Below are positions 1 through 10,759 of a stretch of 64,000 nucleotides of DNA, piece by piece. The notes under the pieces are model-generated. The model had not been told where the DNA came from, did no database searches, and saw only the letters and a list, made by a program, of their open reading frames with translations. The position numbers and the translations under genes are program-made. How positions within the stretch are numbered: the stretch's first letter is position 1; every line of letters begins with the position of its first letter. Location of the stretch: NCBI GenBank assembly GCA_001931905.2, contig MSJI02000834.1, forward strand, positions 41,804 to 105,803, in the 5' to 3' direction. This DNA comes from Cladosporium sp. IMV 00045 (Eukaryota > Ascomycota > Dothideomycetes > Cladosporiales > Cladosporiaceae).

Positions 1-1024
1 GCTGGTATATATTGTTGGTCGTAGAGCAGGAGGGAGGGATATGAGGCTTGAGGGTTGGTGTATTGATGTTGATGATGTGAGACGGAGGGCGGAGCGTGAC
101 ATTGCTCCTGGCTAGAGCCTGTGAGGGGTTTGAAGAGGTGTATGAAGGGAATAGAGGAATATGAGAAGCTGTACTACCAGTCGAAGTATTGATTGGGAAG
201 GGAGTCGTTTAGTGGAACGTTCACTAACATTCACATGAAGTGGATTGGTCTAGTCCAGTGCTTGGAGAGCAATCTCGCGCGTGAGAGGACCTTGGCTGCT
301 TGGACGTCAGCAGCTCGAGTCAAGTGGATCTCCCCACGATATCTCCTTTCACCTCGGCTCCGCGTCCCGGCTGGTTCCGTAAGATCCAAATTGCTCGTCT
401 GGCCGGGTGGACGGGAGTGATAGATTGATCGATATCTTGGCCTGTTCACACAGTGGAAGCAGTCTTCACCATCAATTGGCCGTGACAGTGATATCCAGAT
501 ACTTGTAGGGGACAGCCAACTATCGTTCAGAAATCCTCACATATGTAAAAGCAGGCCTCAAAGATTCATCCCGTCTCATCCTTGGGGCTGGGAAAGTCAT
601 GTCGATGAGAAGGATCATGTCTGACTGGAAGGCAACAAATCAATGAGTGTCTCCGGAGACGTAAGTTGAATATGCCCGAGATATTCTCTCAAGAAGACGC
701 GACTAAATGCATGTCGTTGAAGGGACATGCCTCAAAGTAATAGCAATACCTCGCTTCCCTCGGCAGACTTGCCTCTCACGATTCTTACCACAGAAGGCAC
801 GGCTAAGGCGCAAAAGCTTAATCCTTCCGCTCTGCGCGAGTTGCCGCTGGCGGGCGCTAACTGGAATCCATCTGCCAGTGCTGCCCTCTCACAGCTGCCC
901 AAACGCCTCTCTTACACATATTTCGCCTATACCAATAATATCAGTACCGACTGCACCAATTATTACAACTACACTCGTCCATTTCACTTCCCTGGACACA
1001 TCACATGACCACGCGGCCTGACAC
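1..1024. other. left-edge region without a supported gene
   Basis: Only short overlapping open frames occur here, with no recognisable domain or convincing splice structure. The last few hundred bases are the likely promoter and 5' leader of the FN3 protein gene that starts at 1025. A neighbour truncated at the window edge cannot be excluded. Confidence 0.5.
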
Positions 1025-4000
1025 ATGGCCGCGCAGGTCACCACGCCCTCGCAGTTCCAGCGAGCCCTCTTCCACGACTCCCGTCACGCCAACCATAGTC
1101 TCCTCCCGCACACTCTCTGGTCCTCGCGCCTCATGTATTCCGCCCAGGCTCTAGCCTTCCCTCTGGCCTTCTGGTTCAAGCCTGTCTGTGTCGCTTTTGC
1201 CCTGGTATGGCTCACCTACCGTGCCTACCAGGTCTTGAACAAACCATTGGACGAGCTCGCTTCCCTCCTCGGCTTTGACATTCCCTTCACTCCCATCATA
1301 GACTTGGCTGGAGTGAAGGCGGATGGTGCTGTCATCCACTGGTCTCTGCCTGAAAAGCAAAAGCACAGGAACACCCTGAAGTATGAAATCCACGTGAATG
1401 GAACCATCATCGACACGGTATCGCTTCATGAATCCGCCGTTTCCATTACCGGACTCCAACCAGATGCCTTCCACGTCGTCCGCGTCGCGCTTGTCAACAG
1501 TCTGGACTTCAGCTCTAAGAGCGCACCGATCCGTTTTCGCACCAAGCACGCCTCGTCTGGAGACTTTTACCGACTTTCTGGCGAGACTCACGATGCCGAA
1601 CATGAGCTCGCAAACCACGTCCTGCCCCAGGTCAAGCCCTTCCGTGCGCTGAAAGACTTCACGCCCGCCTCACCGAACACCATCGCCCCGCCCATGACCC
1701 GTGAGAACAGCACTGGTGGACTCCATAAGCGTAGCATCACTGGACGACGCCCGTCTCCTTCAACTTTGGGTCTTGACGGCAAGCAGGATGTCGATCAAGA
1801 TCCTTCTCAGGGTTCTGAAGTGGTGCTCGTCCAGCAACTCACGGAAAAACTGAATTCTGTTAGGCACGAAACTGATGAGAGCGATAGGATCGCAAAGGAA
1901 GAGGAGGAGGAAGAATCAAGAATCAAGGATGAGTTGATTAAAGAGCGGGATGCACTGAAAGCCGATGCTCAAGAGAAGGACAAAATGAATCGTAATCTGA
2001 AGCGGGAGGTCAACTTGTTGGAGAGACAAAATACAGCAGCGCAGAACGAGCGGACAAAGCAGGAGAAACTGCTGTTGGCGAAGAAGCAAGAAAGGCAGAA
2101 GCTCAAGGATGATATGGTTCGTTGGGAGCAGGAGACGGAACAGTTTAAGGAAGAGCTGGAAAATCTCAAGCAGCAGAAAGTGGCATATCTGGAGAAGGTG
2201 GCAATCGAGAAGGAAACGCTTCGTCAGCAACAGACTCAAGATGCGGCTGCTCTGAAGGCTCTGGACGACGAAGTCCGCGAGACTAACATTGAGATCAAGA
2301 AGCTTGAACGCGCGGCGAAGAACAACTCTCCCAATGGCGCAGAGCCAGAACCAAGTCTGGTGCAGCAGCTTCAGCAGGATGTCGAGGAAGATAGGAACTT
2401 CTACATGCGTCGTCTTGATTTGCAACATCAGTACGCTGGCGCTGTGCAAAATCTGGAGAGGGCCAAGCACTTCCACTCCCAACAAGCCAAGTACCTGGAG
2501 AACGTCCGAGCGGAAAGAAGACGAACCGAGGAAGCCGCTGCTGCTTCTGCTGCGAGAGAGTTTCCAAGCCCGCCTCCGGCATCTGAACGTGGCATCAGAC
2601 GGGGAGACAGCCAGCGCAGTCGCCATACGAGCAACGACAGCCCGCGCATGGGTAACTTCCCACCGGTCTCTTCATCTTCGCCTTTCGGTAGCGGATTGAC
2701 TTCGACTGCTTTCTCTGCGGCACCCTTCCTCAACATCCATAATGGAATGACCATTCCTGGGCCCACAGAGTCACTGAACATGAGCGAAGAGGAGAAGGAC
2801 CGCCTTACTGGAGGTGCACCCATGAGTCCTGGCGCTGGTGCAGAGTTGCTTCCCGCAGATCTATTTTCCAGCGACGACAGCAGACATGCTGCCGAGAATG
2901 TTCAGCCGCTCCCGGGTCTTGGAGCGCTCCCTGGTCTTGGTGGTATCAGTCTTCCTGGTCTAGGTGCTCAACCAGGTCAGCAAGACTACCCCGGTCCTGG
3001 ACCCGTTTCGCCAGCCTCGCCACCTAGTAGAACGCCCAGTCTCTTCGCCTCACCTCGCCACTCCCAGAACAATCTCCCAACATCGCCAGACAACTACATG
3101 GATTCCGACCGTCGCTCGATTCACTCTACCAGGTCTAACCGCGCAAGTTCTAGTGCAAATGCGGGAAGCAGGTTCAGTAGTATGTTCGGCATTAAACCCC
3201 GTGTTAAGAACTCATCCATGGACGATGGCGCGGGACCGGCTCTGGGTAAAGTCCAGTCCCAGTCCATGCCTCGACAAGATCAAGGCATTCCAGGACTTGA
3301 CTCCGCAGCTAGAAGACGCAACAGCTCGATTTCGGGAACCATGTTCGGTGACGTTCTGGGCGACGCTGAAGGTGGAGCTGAGAACAGCCCAAAACAACCT
3401 ACTTCCCAAACTAAAAAGCTTCCATTCGCCTTGAACAACATGTTTAATAGTGACAAGGGTCATGATGGATGGCCCTCGAATTTCCTTGGCCGCCGCCCAG
3501 CTTCACCTCGTCCAGGATCGACGCACTCTTCTGAGCTCCCACGTCCGAGCTTTGACAGTAGCCGCTGGGGAGTCGACGCCTGGCCTTCTAGTGATGCTGC
3601 CAGCGCAGCTCGTGGCAGTCCACTTTCCTTCGGAGGCGGTGGATGGAACGCCCCTCTCGGCAGCCAGCAGTCCCGCATGTACGGCTCCCGACACCCGTCT
3701 AGAAGACCTTCAGTCCAACACGGAGCCTCCGGTCCGCCCGAGGACATCATGGAAGACGAAGACTCCGACGCCCTAGACTCGGACAGAAAGCCGCACCTAG
3801 CACCGATCGGCACCAAACCCCCTCCGGGCCTGCAGCCAAAGACCAACAAGCAAGAAACCTCAGCAGCAGACGACGCCGATGCCGACGCAAAACTCAACCC
3901 CAATGCCAAAGACTTTAAGAGCTTCTTCTCCTCCATCCGCCTCAGTAGCAAAGACAAAGAAAAGCTCAAAGAAGCCGAAAGTACCGCCACCACCCCCGGC

Positions 4001-4603
4001 GCCAGCAACACGCAGACTCTCCTCCCGAGCGAAATCGACGAGCACTCGCCTCCCCTAAGTCGCAAATCCCGCGACGCCCGCAGCACCACTACCATCGAAT
4101 CGTCCCACGCTCCCGAATCGGTGCGCAACAGCATGGACCTAGCGCGCACGCCGTCCTACTCCAACGCCTCCGAAGCCGCCACATCGAATTCCAACGCCTC
4201 GCCCATGCTCGCCGGCAGCGCGTCGTCTTTCGGCAAGGAGAGTTTCATGAGCAAGCTCACGCGTAAGAGCTCGAGTGGGATGTTCTCCCTGCCGACTTTT
4301 AAGAGGGATAAGTCCCGCTTGCTCGCGCCGGATGCGGTGACGAATGAGGATGAGGAGGAGTTGAGTGCGAGTCAGGGGAGTTTGAGAGGGGAGAAGGAGA
4401 GGGATGCTAGTGGAGGTGGGGGGCAGAGGGGTTCTCGCTCTTGGAGCACGGCTCTTAAGTTGGGTAAGAAGAAGAATGCTGGGAATGCGGCTGCTACTGG
4501 TGGTGGAGCTGGTGCTGGTGAGGCGCCTAGTGTGAGTGGGTTGAGTATTACTAGCTCGGCTGCTACGGCTGATGAGGAGGAGGTCCCTTCAACTCAGCAG
4601 TAG
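1025..4603 (+). CDS. fibronectin type III / coiled-coil membrane-anchored protein
   Basis: Single-exon frame of 1192 aa. A hydrophobic stretch at about residues 40-70 (LAFPLAFWFKPVCVAFALVW) looks like one membrane anchor. Residues about 85-175 have the beta-sandwich pattern of an FN3 domain, for example GAVIHWSLPEK, KYEIHVNG and ITGLQPDAFHVVRVAL. Residues about 265-500 form a long charged coiled coil rich in E, K and Q. The rest is Ser/Pro/Gly-rich and probably disordered, with a short PGLG-type repeat near residues 630-660. The ATG at 1025 is followed at once by a coherent N-terminus, so I keep it. Such FN3/coiled-coil proteins are common in filamentous ascomycetes; their role is not established to my knowledge. 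A membrane-tethered scaffold is inference only. Confidence 0.85.
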   Translation: MAAQVTTPSQFQRALFHDSRHANHSLLPHTLWSSRLMYSAQALAFPLAFWFKPVCVAFALVWLTYRAYQVLNKPLDELASLLGFDIPFTPIIDLAGVKADGAVIHWSLPEKQKHRNTLKYEIHVNGTIIDTVSLHESAVSITGLQPDAFHVVRVALVNSLDFSSKSAPIRFRTKHASSGDFYRLSGETHDAEHELANHVLPQVKPFRALKDFTPASPNTIAPPMTRENSTGGLHKRSITGRRPSPSTLGLDGKQDVDQDPSQGSEVVLVQQLTEKLNSVRHETDESDRIAKEEEEEESRIKDELIKERDALKADAQEKDKMNRNLKREVNLLERQNTAAQNERTKQEKLLLAKKQERQKLKDDMVRWEQETEQFKEELENLKQQKVAYLEKVAIEKETLRQQQTQDAAALKALDDEVRETNIEIKKLERAAKNNSPNGAEPEPSLVQQLQQDVEEDRNFYMRRLDLQHQYAGAVQNLERAKHFHSQQAKYLENVRAERRRTEEAAAASAAREFPSPPPASERGIRRGDSQRSRHTSNDSPRMGNFPPVSSSSPFGSGLTSTAFSAAPFLNIHNGMTIPGPTESLNMSEEEKDRLTGGAPMSPGAGAELLPADLFSSDDSRHAAENVQPLPGLGALPGLGGISLPGLGAQPGQQDYPGPGPVSPASPPSRTPSLFASPRHSQNNLPTSPDNYMDSDRRSIHSTRSNRASSSANAGSRFSSMFGIKPRVKNSSMDDGAGPALGKVQSQSMPRQDQGIPGLDSAARRRNSSISGTMFGDVLGDAEGGAENSPKQPTSQTKKLPFALNNMFNSDKGHDGWPSNFLGRRPASPRPGSTHSSELPRPSFDSSRWGVDAWPSSDAASAARGSPLSFGGGGWNAPLGSQQSRMYGSRHPSRRPSVQHGASGPPEDIMEDEDSDALDSDRKPHLAPIGTKPPPGLQPKTNKQETSAADDADADAKLNPNAKDFKSFFSSIRLSSKDKEKLKEAESTATTPGASNTQTLLPSEIDEHSPPLSRKSRDARSTTTIESSHAPESVRNSMDLARTPSYSNASEAATSNSNASPMLAGSASSFGKESFMSKLTRKSSSGMFSLPTFKRDKSRLLAPDAVTNEDEEELSASQGSLRGEKERDASGGGGQRGSRSWSTALKLGKKKNAGNAAATGGGAGAGEAPSVSGLSITSSAATADEEEVPSTQQ

Positions 4604-5065
4604 TGGGCTTGGTAATTGCAGTGAAAGGAATTGTGAGGAGAAGGAAGAGCAATGGACGGTCGTGCATAGACTTAGAGACTCTAGTCCTCGGCTTTCGAAT
4701 CGTCGATTGCATACTCTACTTGGTATTCTGATAGCGTTCATTGATTTACTCGTCTCTCTTCCCTGGGTTTCACTTTCTTTTCATCTACTTTTTCTTGGAC
4801 ACATATCACCGTTACGATCGCCTTCTGCCCGATCCGCATGAGAGAATTTGCTCGCTGGCTTGCTTTGCTTTGCTTGTTTTGTTCGCTTACTGCCTGGCTA
4901 GCTGGCCGGGTAGGAAAATATAGATCATAGATCATTAGATAACAATAGGAAAAGAGAAAAAGGAAGATGATGCGCCAAGAATGCGCCCCAAAATGCCCGA
5001 TCAAACGCCCCATTCCCAGACAAAAAGAAAAGGTTCCAGTGCTCACCCCAACATCACACCTTCAT

Positions 5066-6299
5066 TCAAGCCGCCTGCCCAGCCTTCTGCATCCCCCCGT
5101 CCCACAACCCTCTACTCGTCTCGTCGATCCGCCTCTGCTGCTCCGCGATCTGCGCCTCGCTCTGGCCCTTGCCGTCCGCAGCGGACACGGAAGCGTCCTG
5201 CATCTCCTTATCGCCATCCTTATCCTCGTCCTGCACGCGCTTCGGATTCGTCGAACTCGCCCCGTCCATCATGCCCAAACCGCCGGAGCGCAACTGGTTG
5301 ATAGCTCGGACCGTATCGATAGCCTTGTGCAGCGTGCGACGCGCGTTGAAGTTCTTCTTGACAGTCGGGAGCAAGTCCTCCTCGCCCCTGTCGGATTCCG
5401 GCCCGGCGATCCATGGGTGCGACAGCGCTTCGTGGCTCGTCATGCGCGCCGTCGGGTCGATGGTCAGGCAGCGCTTGATGAACTGCCGGGCTTGCACGCT
5501 GACGCCGCGCCAGTACTCCAAGGGCGTGAAGCTGTAGTCCGCGACGAGGATGGCTTGCATTTCCTCCAGGTTGCTGTCGCGGTCGAAGGGCGTGTAGCCG
5601 CACAGCAGGAAGTAGGTGATGACGCCGATGGCCCAGACGTCGACGGGCTTGCCGTGCCCGGATTTCTTGAAGATCTCCGGCGCCATGTAGCCCGGCGTGC
5701 CGCAGGTTGTCGTCAGCACGTGGAATTGCTCTTCGTCCATGATGCGGCTGAGGCCGAAGTCGGCGATCAGCAGGTCGGCGTTGTCTTCTGGCGTGCGGAA
5801 GAGGAGGTTTTCGGGTTTGAGGTCGCGGTGCACGATGCCGTGATCGTGCAGGTAGGCGACGGCGGAGAGGGTGGCGCGGATCAGGTCCGCGGCGTCGGAT
5901 TCGAAGTAGCTGCCTTTGCGGCAGATGCGGTCGAAGAGTTCGCCGCCGAGGGCGAGGTCGGTGACGAGGTATACTGTGGGATTGAGTGTGAGTACGAAGT
6001 GGTGAAGGTGGAGGACAGGAAGAGACGTCAAGTCCTCACTCACGATTATTCATAGTCTCGAAGTAATCCACAAGGGTGAGGATGTTCTGATGGCCCATGG
6101 AGACACGCTTAAGCACGGCGATCTCGTTGCGCACCATGTGTTCGCGCCCGGCCATTAGGCGCTTATTGATGACTTTGGCGGCATAGTAGCGGCCGGTGTC
6201 GATGTGCACGCATTCCTTGACGACCGAGTAGGAGCCGGCTCCCAGCGTCTTGCCCGTCTTGTAGCGGCAGGGCTGGACCTGCGCTTGGGGCTGCGACAT
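5066..6299 (-). CDS. calcium/calmodulin-dependent protein kinase (CaMK type I)
   Basis: Two exons on the minus strand, 6299-6044 and 5973-5066, with a 70-nt intron (GTGAGT..CAG), give 387 aa. The join restores FETMNNLYLVTD, a signature of fungal CaM kinases. Visible kinase motifs are the glycine loop GAGSYS, AAKVINK (ATP-binding Lys), HRDLKPEN, ADFGLSR and GYMAPEI. After the kinase domain, the basic amphipathic segment KKNFNARRTLHKAIDTVRAI is the expected autoinhibitory and calmodulin-binding region. It phosphorylates Ser/Thr substrates downstream of Ca2+ signals in the cytosol. Its length fits the fungal CmkA/Cmk1 group. It is convergent with the FN3 gene and about 460 bp separate their stops. 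The identification is firm; which numbered paralogue it is remains open. Confidence 0.93.
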
Positions 6300-6758
6300 G
6301 GTGTGTGTGGGTGTGGAAATGTGTGTGTCTTTCTTGCTCGGTTAGGCAGTAGGAAAGGTGGTATTTCTCTGATCCGGATGGAGGTGGTGCTGGTAGTGTT
6401 GAGGGCGGGGTGTTGTATAGACAGAGACAGGTGGAGGACGGTTAGTAAGAAATACAAGTATACGAGATAAGATGTAAGTGAGGTGTGGTGGAGGGTCAGG
6501 CAATAATAAGCAAGTCAGCCCGCCCGCCCTGAGCTGGCGTCGAGGTCCAGCCGCGCAAAGGGTCCACAAGGCTGGCAGTGCTTGATGGATGCCGCCGCTG
6601 CGGGGTTTCTCGCATGTGAAGATGCTTCGCTTGCGTTATTACACCCTATTATCAGAAGATGTGAGAAAGTGGACTTGCACAAATACGACATAAATACCTA
6701 GAAATAATAATTCATTTGAACATAATCTATCACGACATCTCCAATCCATCTCAAGTCT

Positions 6759-8169
6759 CTACTGAGTATACTCCCTCTGCAAAAGACGCGCAATGGTCTG
6801 CAATTGAATATTGCTCGTACCCTCATAAATCTGTCCAATCTTCGAATCCCTCCAGAACTTCTCCGCCAGACCCTCCCTCACGAATCCCATGCCGCCCATC
6901 CACTCGATCGCCTGCCCGCTGACCTTACCAGCGACTTGGCTGGCGTACAGCTTGGCCATGGCGGCGTCTTTGACGAAATCCTCGCCGGCCTCCTTCTTGC
7001 GCGCGGCGTTGTAGACGAGCGCACGCGCGGCGCTGATTTCGGTGTAGGCTTGCGCGAGCTGGAATTGCATGCCTTGGAATTCACCGACGAGCGAGCCGAA
7101 TTGCTTGCGGTCGTTCCAGACGTAGTTGGCGGCATTGCTGAATGCGCCAAGTGCCAGACCGGTCATCTGCGCGGCGATGCCGATGCGGCCTTCGTTCAGT
7201 AGGCCGATGGCGTATTTGTAGCCCTGACCTTCCTCGCCGAGGAGGTTCTCGCGCGGGACTTCGACGTCGTCGAAGTTGAGGACGCAGGTGGAGGAGGCTT
7301 TGATGCCGAGTTTCTTTTCCTTCTTGGCGATGGAGAGGCCTTTGGTTTCCTTGTCCATGACGAAGGCGGTGATGCCCTTGTAGCCCTTTTCGGGGGCGAG
7401 GTTGGCGAAAACGATGAAGAAGCCAGCTTCCATCGAGTTGGTGATCCACATCTTGCTGCCGTTGATGCGGTAGCCGTCGGCGGTCTTTTCGGCTTTGGTC
7501 TTGAGGGCGAATGCGTCGGAGCCGGAAGCGGGTTCAGACAAGCAGAAGGAACCGACGGTGTTGGTGGCGAGTTTGGGAAGCCACTTCTTGCGTGATTGCT
7601 CGCTGCCGTACTTGAGAATGGCGGTGTTGACGAGGGTGTTGTGCACGTCGACCATGACTGAGACAGAAGGGTCGACTCTGGCAAGTTCTTCGATACCCAC
7701 GATGGCGGCGGTAAAGTTCATGCCGGCACCACCGTATTTCTCAGGGATTTCGATCCCCATGAGACCTTGCTCGAAGGCTTGCTCGACAATAGCTGGGTCC
7801 ATCTCTTCCTTCTCGTCCATCTCGCGGACCTTGGGTAGGATGTCTTCGTTGGCGAACTTTGAGACGGTGTCGGCCATGGCTTGTTCGACTTCGCTGAAGT
7901 GGGTGATAGGAGTTGGGAGCATGGCGGAGAGGTCAAAGGGCTCGCCCTCAGTGGTGATGTTGTCGGTGTCGTAGCTCTTCCTGGCGGTGGTGGAGAGGCA
8001 TCTTGAGCTGTGGATTGGGGTGAGTGTGGGCGGTGATGTTGCTGTCTTGAAGTCTTGCTTACACTGGGACTGATCGTACAAAAGGCACGCGAGCTGCTGA
8101 AGAGCGTAATGTGGTGGAAGAAGTGGCAGCTCTTGCGAGCGGTCTGAGGGTACGGGCGAGTGGCGCCAT
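6759..8169 (-). CDS. short/branched-chain acyl-CoA dehydrogenase, mitochondrial
   Basis: Exons 8169-8063 and 8007-6759 with a 55-nt intron give 451 aa. The start MAPLARTLRPLARAATSS is rich in Arg, Ala and Ser and lacks acids, a typical mitochondrial presequence. It is only reached through the intron, so the longer intronless frame upstream is not used. Domains follow the acyl-CoA dehydrogenase order: alpha-helical N domain, the FAD-contacting beta region (CLSEPASGSDAFAL, MWITN), then the C-terminal helical domain with IYEGTSNIQL, whose Glu is the expected catalytic base. The sequence is closest in style to the short/branched-chain (ACADSB) class, which oxidises 2-methyl-branched acyl-CoAs from isoleucine and short straight-chain ones. 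Substrate class is inferred from family resemblance. Confidence 0.93.
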
Positions 8170-8936
8170 GTTGTATAGTTGGAGAAGTGTGGTGTCACAA
8201 GGGTCGAGGTGTGTATCTATGGGTAAAGCAGGGTAGAAGCGTGACAAGGCGAGAGGGTTTTGAGTGGTGATATTGGAAGAGAGAGCAAACAATAATAAAT
8301 ATCACAAGAGCGAGAAGAGCGCCGCTTCAGCCGTCACAAGCCAGCCAATGCTCTGCTTATACCGAGCAGCTGCGACCGACTGGTTGCTCCTTCCTTTGCC
8401 TCGGCTGCGGAGAGATCTGGGGCAAGTTGAAGGTTCAAGATCGGCCTTTACTCGGAGGATGATGTTTATCACCATCGTTCTTTTCGTGCGAGTTTCCTCC
8501 TGCCTGCGCAATGTTACTATCAACCTTCTTATCCTTGATGTTAAGCTTAAATTGACTGATCATGGTATCATTGCGGATGGCGCGGATGGCACTTTCGATG
8601 ATCTGCATAAGGACGACGGATCCTTCGAAACGTAACTTTCATGAGCCTTCACCACACTTTTCTCTCTATCACTGCGTGAACAACCTTCAAGTTAACCTCA
8701 TGTCTATTACAATGATCGAGAAGGGCATACCACCATTCACATGACACCCTGCCTATCATAGTGAAAGGCTGTATTAGATCACGGTAAGTGAATTGGATCT
8801 TCCTCTGCCCGCCAAGGACAGCAGCTTCACATTAGCTTTCTTTGCCCTCCCTCTGTCCGCCCCGCAGTTAGCAGCAGCAACATCAACAACACCCCTCAGC
8901 CATCCAAACTCAGCAACAAAAAACAAAACCGGAAAA

Positions 8937-10418
8937 ATGCCATTTCCCTTCGCTTTGCCAACCACGAGCTCTACCAATCTCTCGGACTTCCTCTCCAGCA
9001 CCACACACCCGTCATTACCTTTACTGGCCACAACCAAACGCAGCGTCTTCAAGGATGCCCTGAAGAAACACAAACGCCTTGCCCCACGTGACCAGCCTTC
9101 ACATCTACCCGCCGTCCAGGATGCCGCCAACGCCTATATCACTTACCTTCTCGCCCTCAATACGGCCTCAGGATACCGAGATGTCGGCACGGAGGAAGTC
9201 GAAGTAGAAATCCTCAAACCTCTAGAAGTCGAGTGGCGGACGACCCTCTCTGCATCCCTCCCAGGCCGAGAACCACCACGCCCCAAACTCACTGGCCTGC
9301 ACCATGAACTGGCCTTCACCCTCTCCTCCCTGGCATACACCTACACGCTCCTCGCCCGCTCCCAACTCCGCATCCTCTACGGCACCAACGTCCTCTCCCC
9401 CGACCAAAGAACCAGCACCATCACCACAGCAATGAAACACCTCCTCACAGCCCACAGCATCCACACCTTCATCCTCACGCTCCCCACCATCTCCGCCTCT
9501 TCCAAAGACTCCCCGCCCGATATCCAACCCTCAACAATGACAGGCCTCGCCTCACTCGCCTTCGCCGAAGCAACCCTCGTCGTCCTCCTCAAAGACGACG
9601 CCCACGCCGCCGCCGTCGCCGACGACCGCAACGACAACAACACAGACTGGATGTACAAAGCACCATCCATCCCCAAAGGCCGCGCGCAACTGTACGCCCG
9701 CATCTCCCTCGCAGCCGCCGAGCACGCCACGCAAGCCCACGGTCTGCTCGCCCGCTGCCCCGCCGGCAAACTGGACGAAGGCTTAACAACCTACGCCAAC
9801 GACCTCCGCCGCACCGCCAAAGCAAAAGCAATCCGCTTCCTAGCCATCAACGCCGATCTCTCTGGAAACACAGGCGAAGCGCTCGCCTGGCTGAACGCCG
9901 CGAAGCACGAGCTTGGCCTTCCCTCCTCTTCCTCCGTCTCCTCTTCAGACCGCAAAGGTCTCCGCGGCCTAAAGCAAAGCTGGGCCGAACGGCGCGAAGA
10001 CCGACGCGTCGAAAAGGGCGGCGCGGAGTGGGGACTCGATGCTGGGCGGTTGGAGGAGGCGCGCGTCGTGGAAATGCTGGACGTTAAGTGGGAGAGGGAG
10101 AACAGCGCTGTGAACGTGCAGATCGTGCCGGACTTTGAGCCTTTGCTTGCGCAAATTCCCACGGGGAGGGATTGTTTGACTGCCCTCACTTGGGCGCCGG
10201 AGAGGCTTGATGCGGTTGAGCTTGCGCAGTTGAGGGCGCCGGTTGAGAAAGCTGAGGGGGTTTTTGGTGGGGATGAGGAGGATAGTGGGAGTGAGAGTGG
10301 TGGTCCTGCTGTTGGTGGGTATGCGAGTCCTGGTGCTGCGGAGCCGGTGGGTGCGTTTCCGGGTACGGCGGCTGAGTATGGGGTTGGGAGGAGTGGGACG
10401 AGTAGTAGTTACTATTAG
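8937..10418 (+). CDS. palC: pH-response regulator PalC (BRO1 domain)
   Basis: 493 aa, single exon. I chose the ATG at 8937 (MPFPFALPTTSSTNLSDFL) because this matches the usual PalC start; 48 extra in-frame codons upstream look like leader. The N-terminal two thirds is a helical BRO1 domain. The C-terminus is Gly/Ser-rich and low in complexity. PalC links the plasma-membrane pH sensor complex to ESCRT-III and so to proteolytic activation of the PacC transcription factor under alkaline conditions. Base use shifts near 10000 from C-rich to G-rich wobble. The gene is divergent from the acyl-CoA dehydrogenase, about 770 bp away. A GCCAAG hexamer matching the PacC core occurs near 8810, but a hexamer alone is weak evidence. 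Confidence 0.85.
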   Translation: MPFPFALPTTSSTNLSDFLSSTTHPSLPLLATTKRSVFKDALKKHKRLAPRDQPSHLPAVQDAANAYITYLLALNTASGYRDVGTEEVEVEILKPLEVEWRTTLSASLPGREPPRPKLTGLHHELAFTLSSLAYTYTLLARSQLRILYGTNVLSPDQRTSTITTAMKHLLTAHSIHTFILTLPTISASSKDSPPDIQPSTMTGLASLAFAEATLVVLLKDDAHAAAVADDRNDNNTDWMYKAPSIPKGRAQLYARISLAAAEHATQAHGLLARCPAGKLDEGLTTYANDLRRTAKAKAIRFLAINADLSGNTGEALAWLNAAKHELGLPSSSSVSSSDRKGLRGLKQSWAERREDRRVEKGGAEWGLDAGRLEEARVVEMLDVKWERENSAVNVQIVPDFEPLLAQIPTGRDCLTALTWAPERLDAVELAQLRAPVEKAEGVFGGDEEDSGSESGGPAVGGYASPGAAEPVGAFPGTAAEYGVGRSGTSSSYY

Positions 10419-10759
10419 AAGGTGTGTGAGAGGAAGTAAAGGCATCGAATTCGATCTTGATCTTCTTCGTCCCGTCCAATCCTGAGCCTGTCTTTGGTTA
10501 CTGGTAGTTCCTCAATACCACGATCTGACGAGAGAGCAAAGATGGAAAACAGACATTCAGTCGCTTCTCGAAGCAATCTCATAGCTGGCTACTTTCTAAC
10601 TCACAATCGAACCTTACGAAGTGCTCAACGTCCCATCTGATGAATATGATAGAAACTGTACATTATACTGGTATAGTACAAGATTCATTTCGCCACGCTA
10701 TACGTATCTACACATATACACATACATATATACATCCACACACGAATTCACAGTCCATT

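Noticed and set aside
4967..6055. Plus-strand frame of 362 codons
   Set aside because: It is the complement of the CaM kinase exons; composition is a shadow of the GC-rich minus-strand gene.
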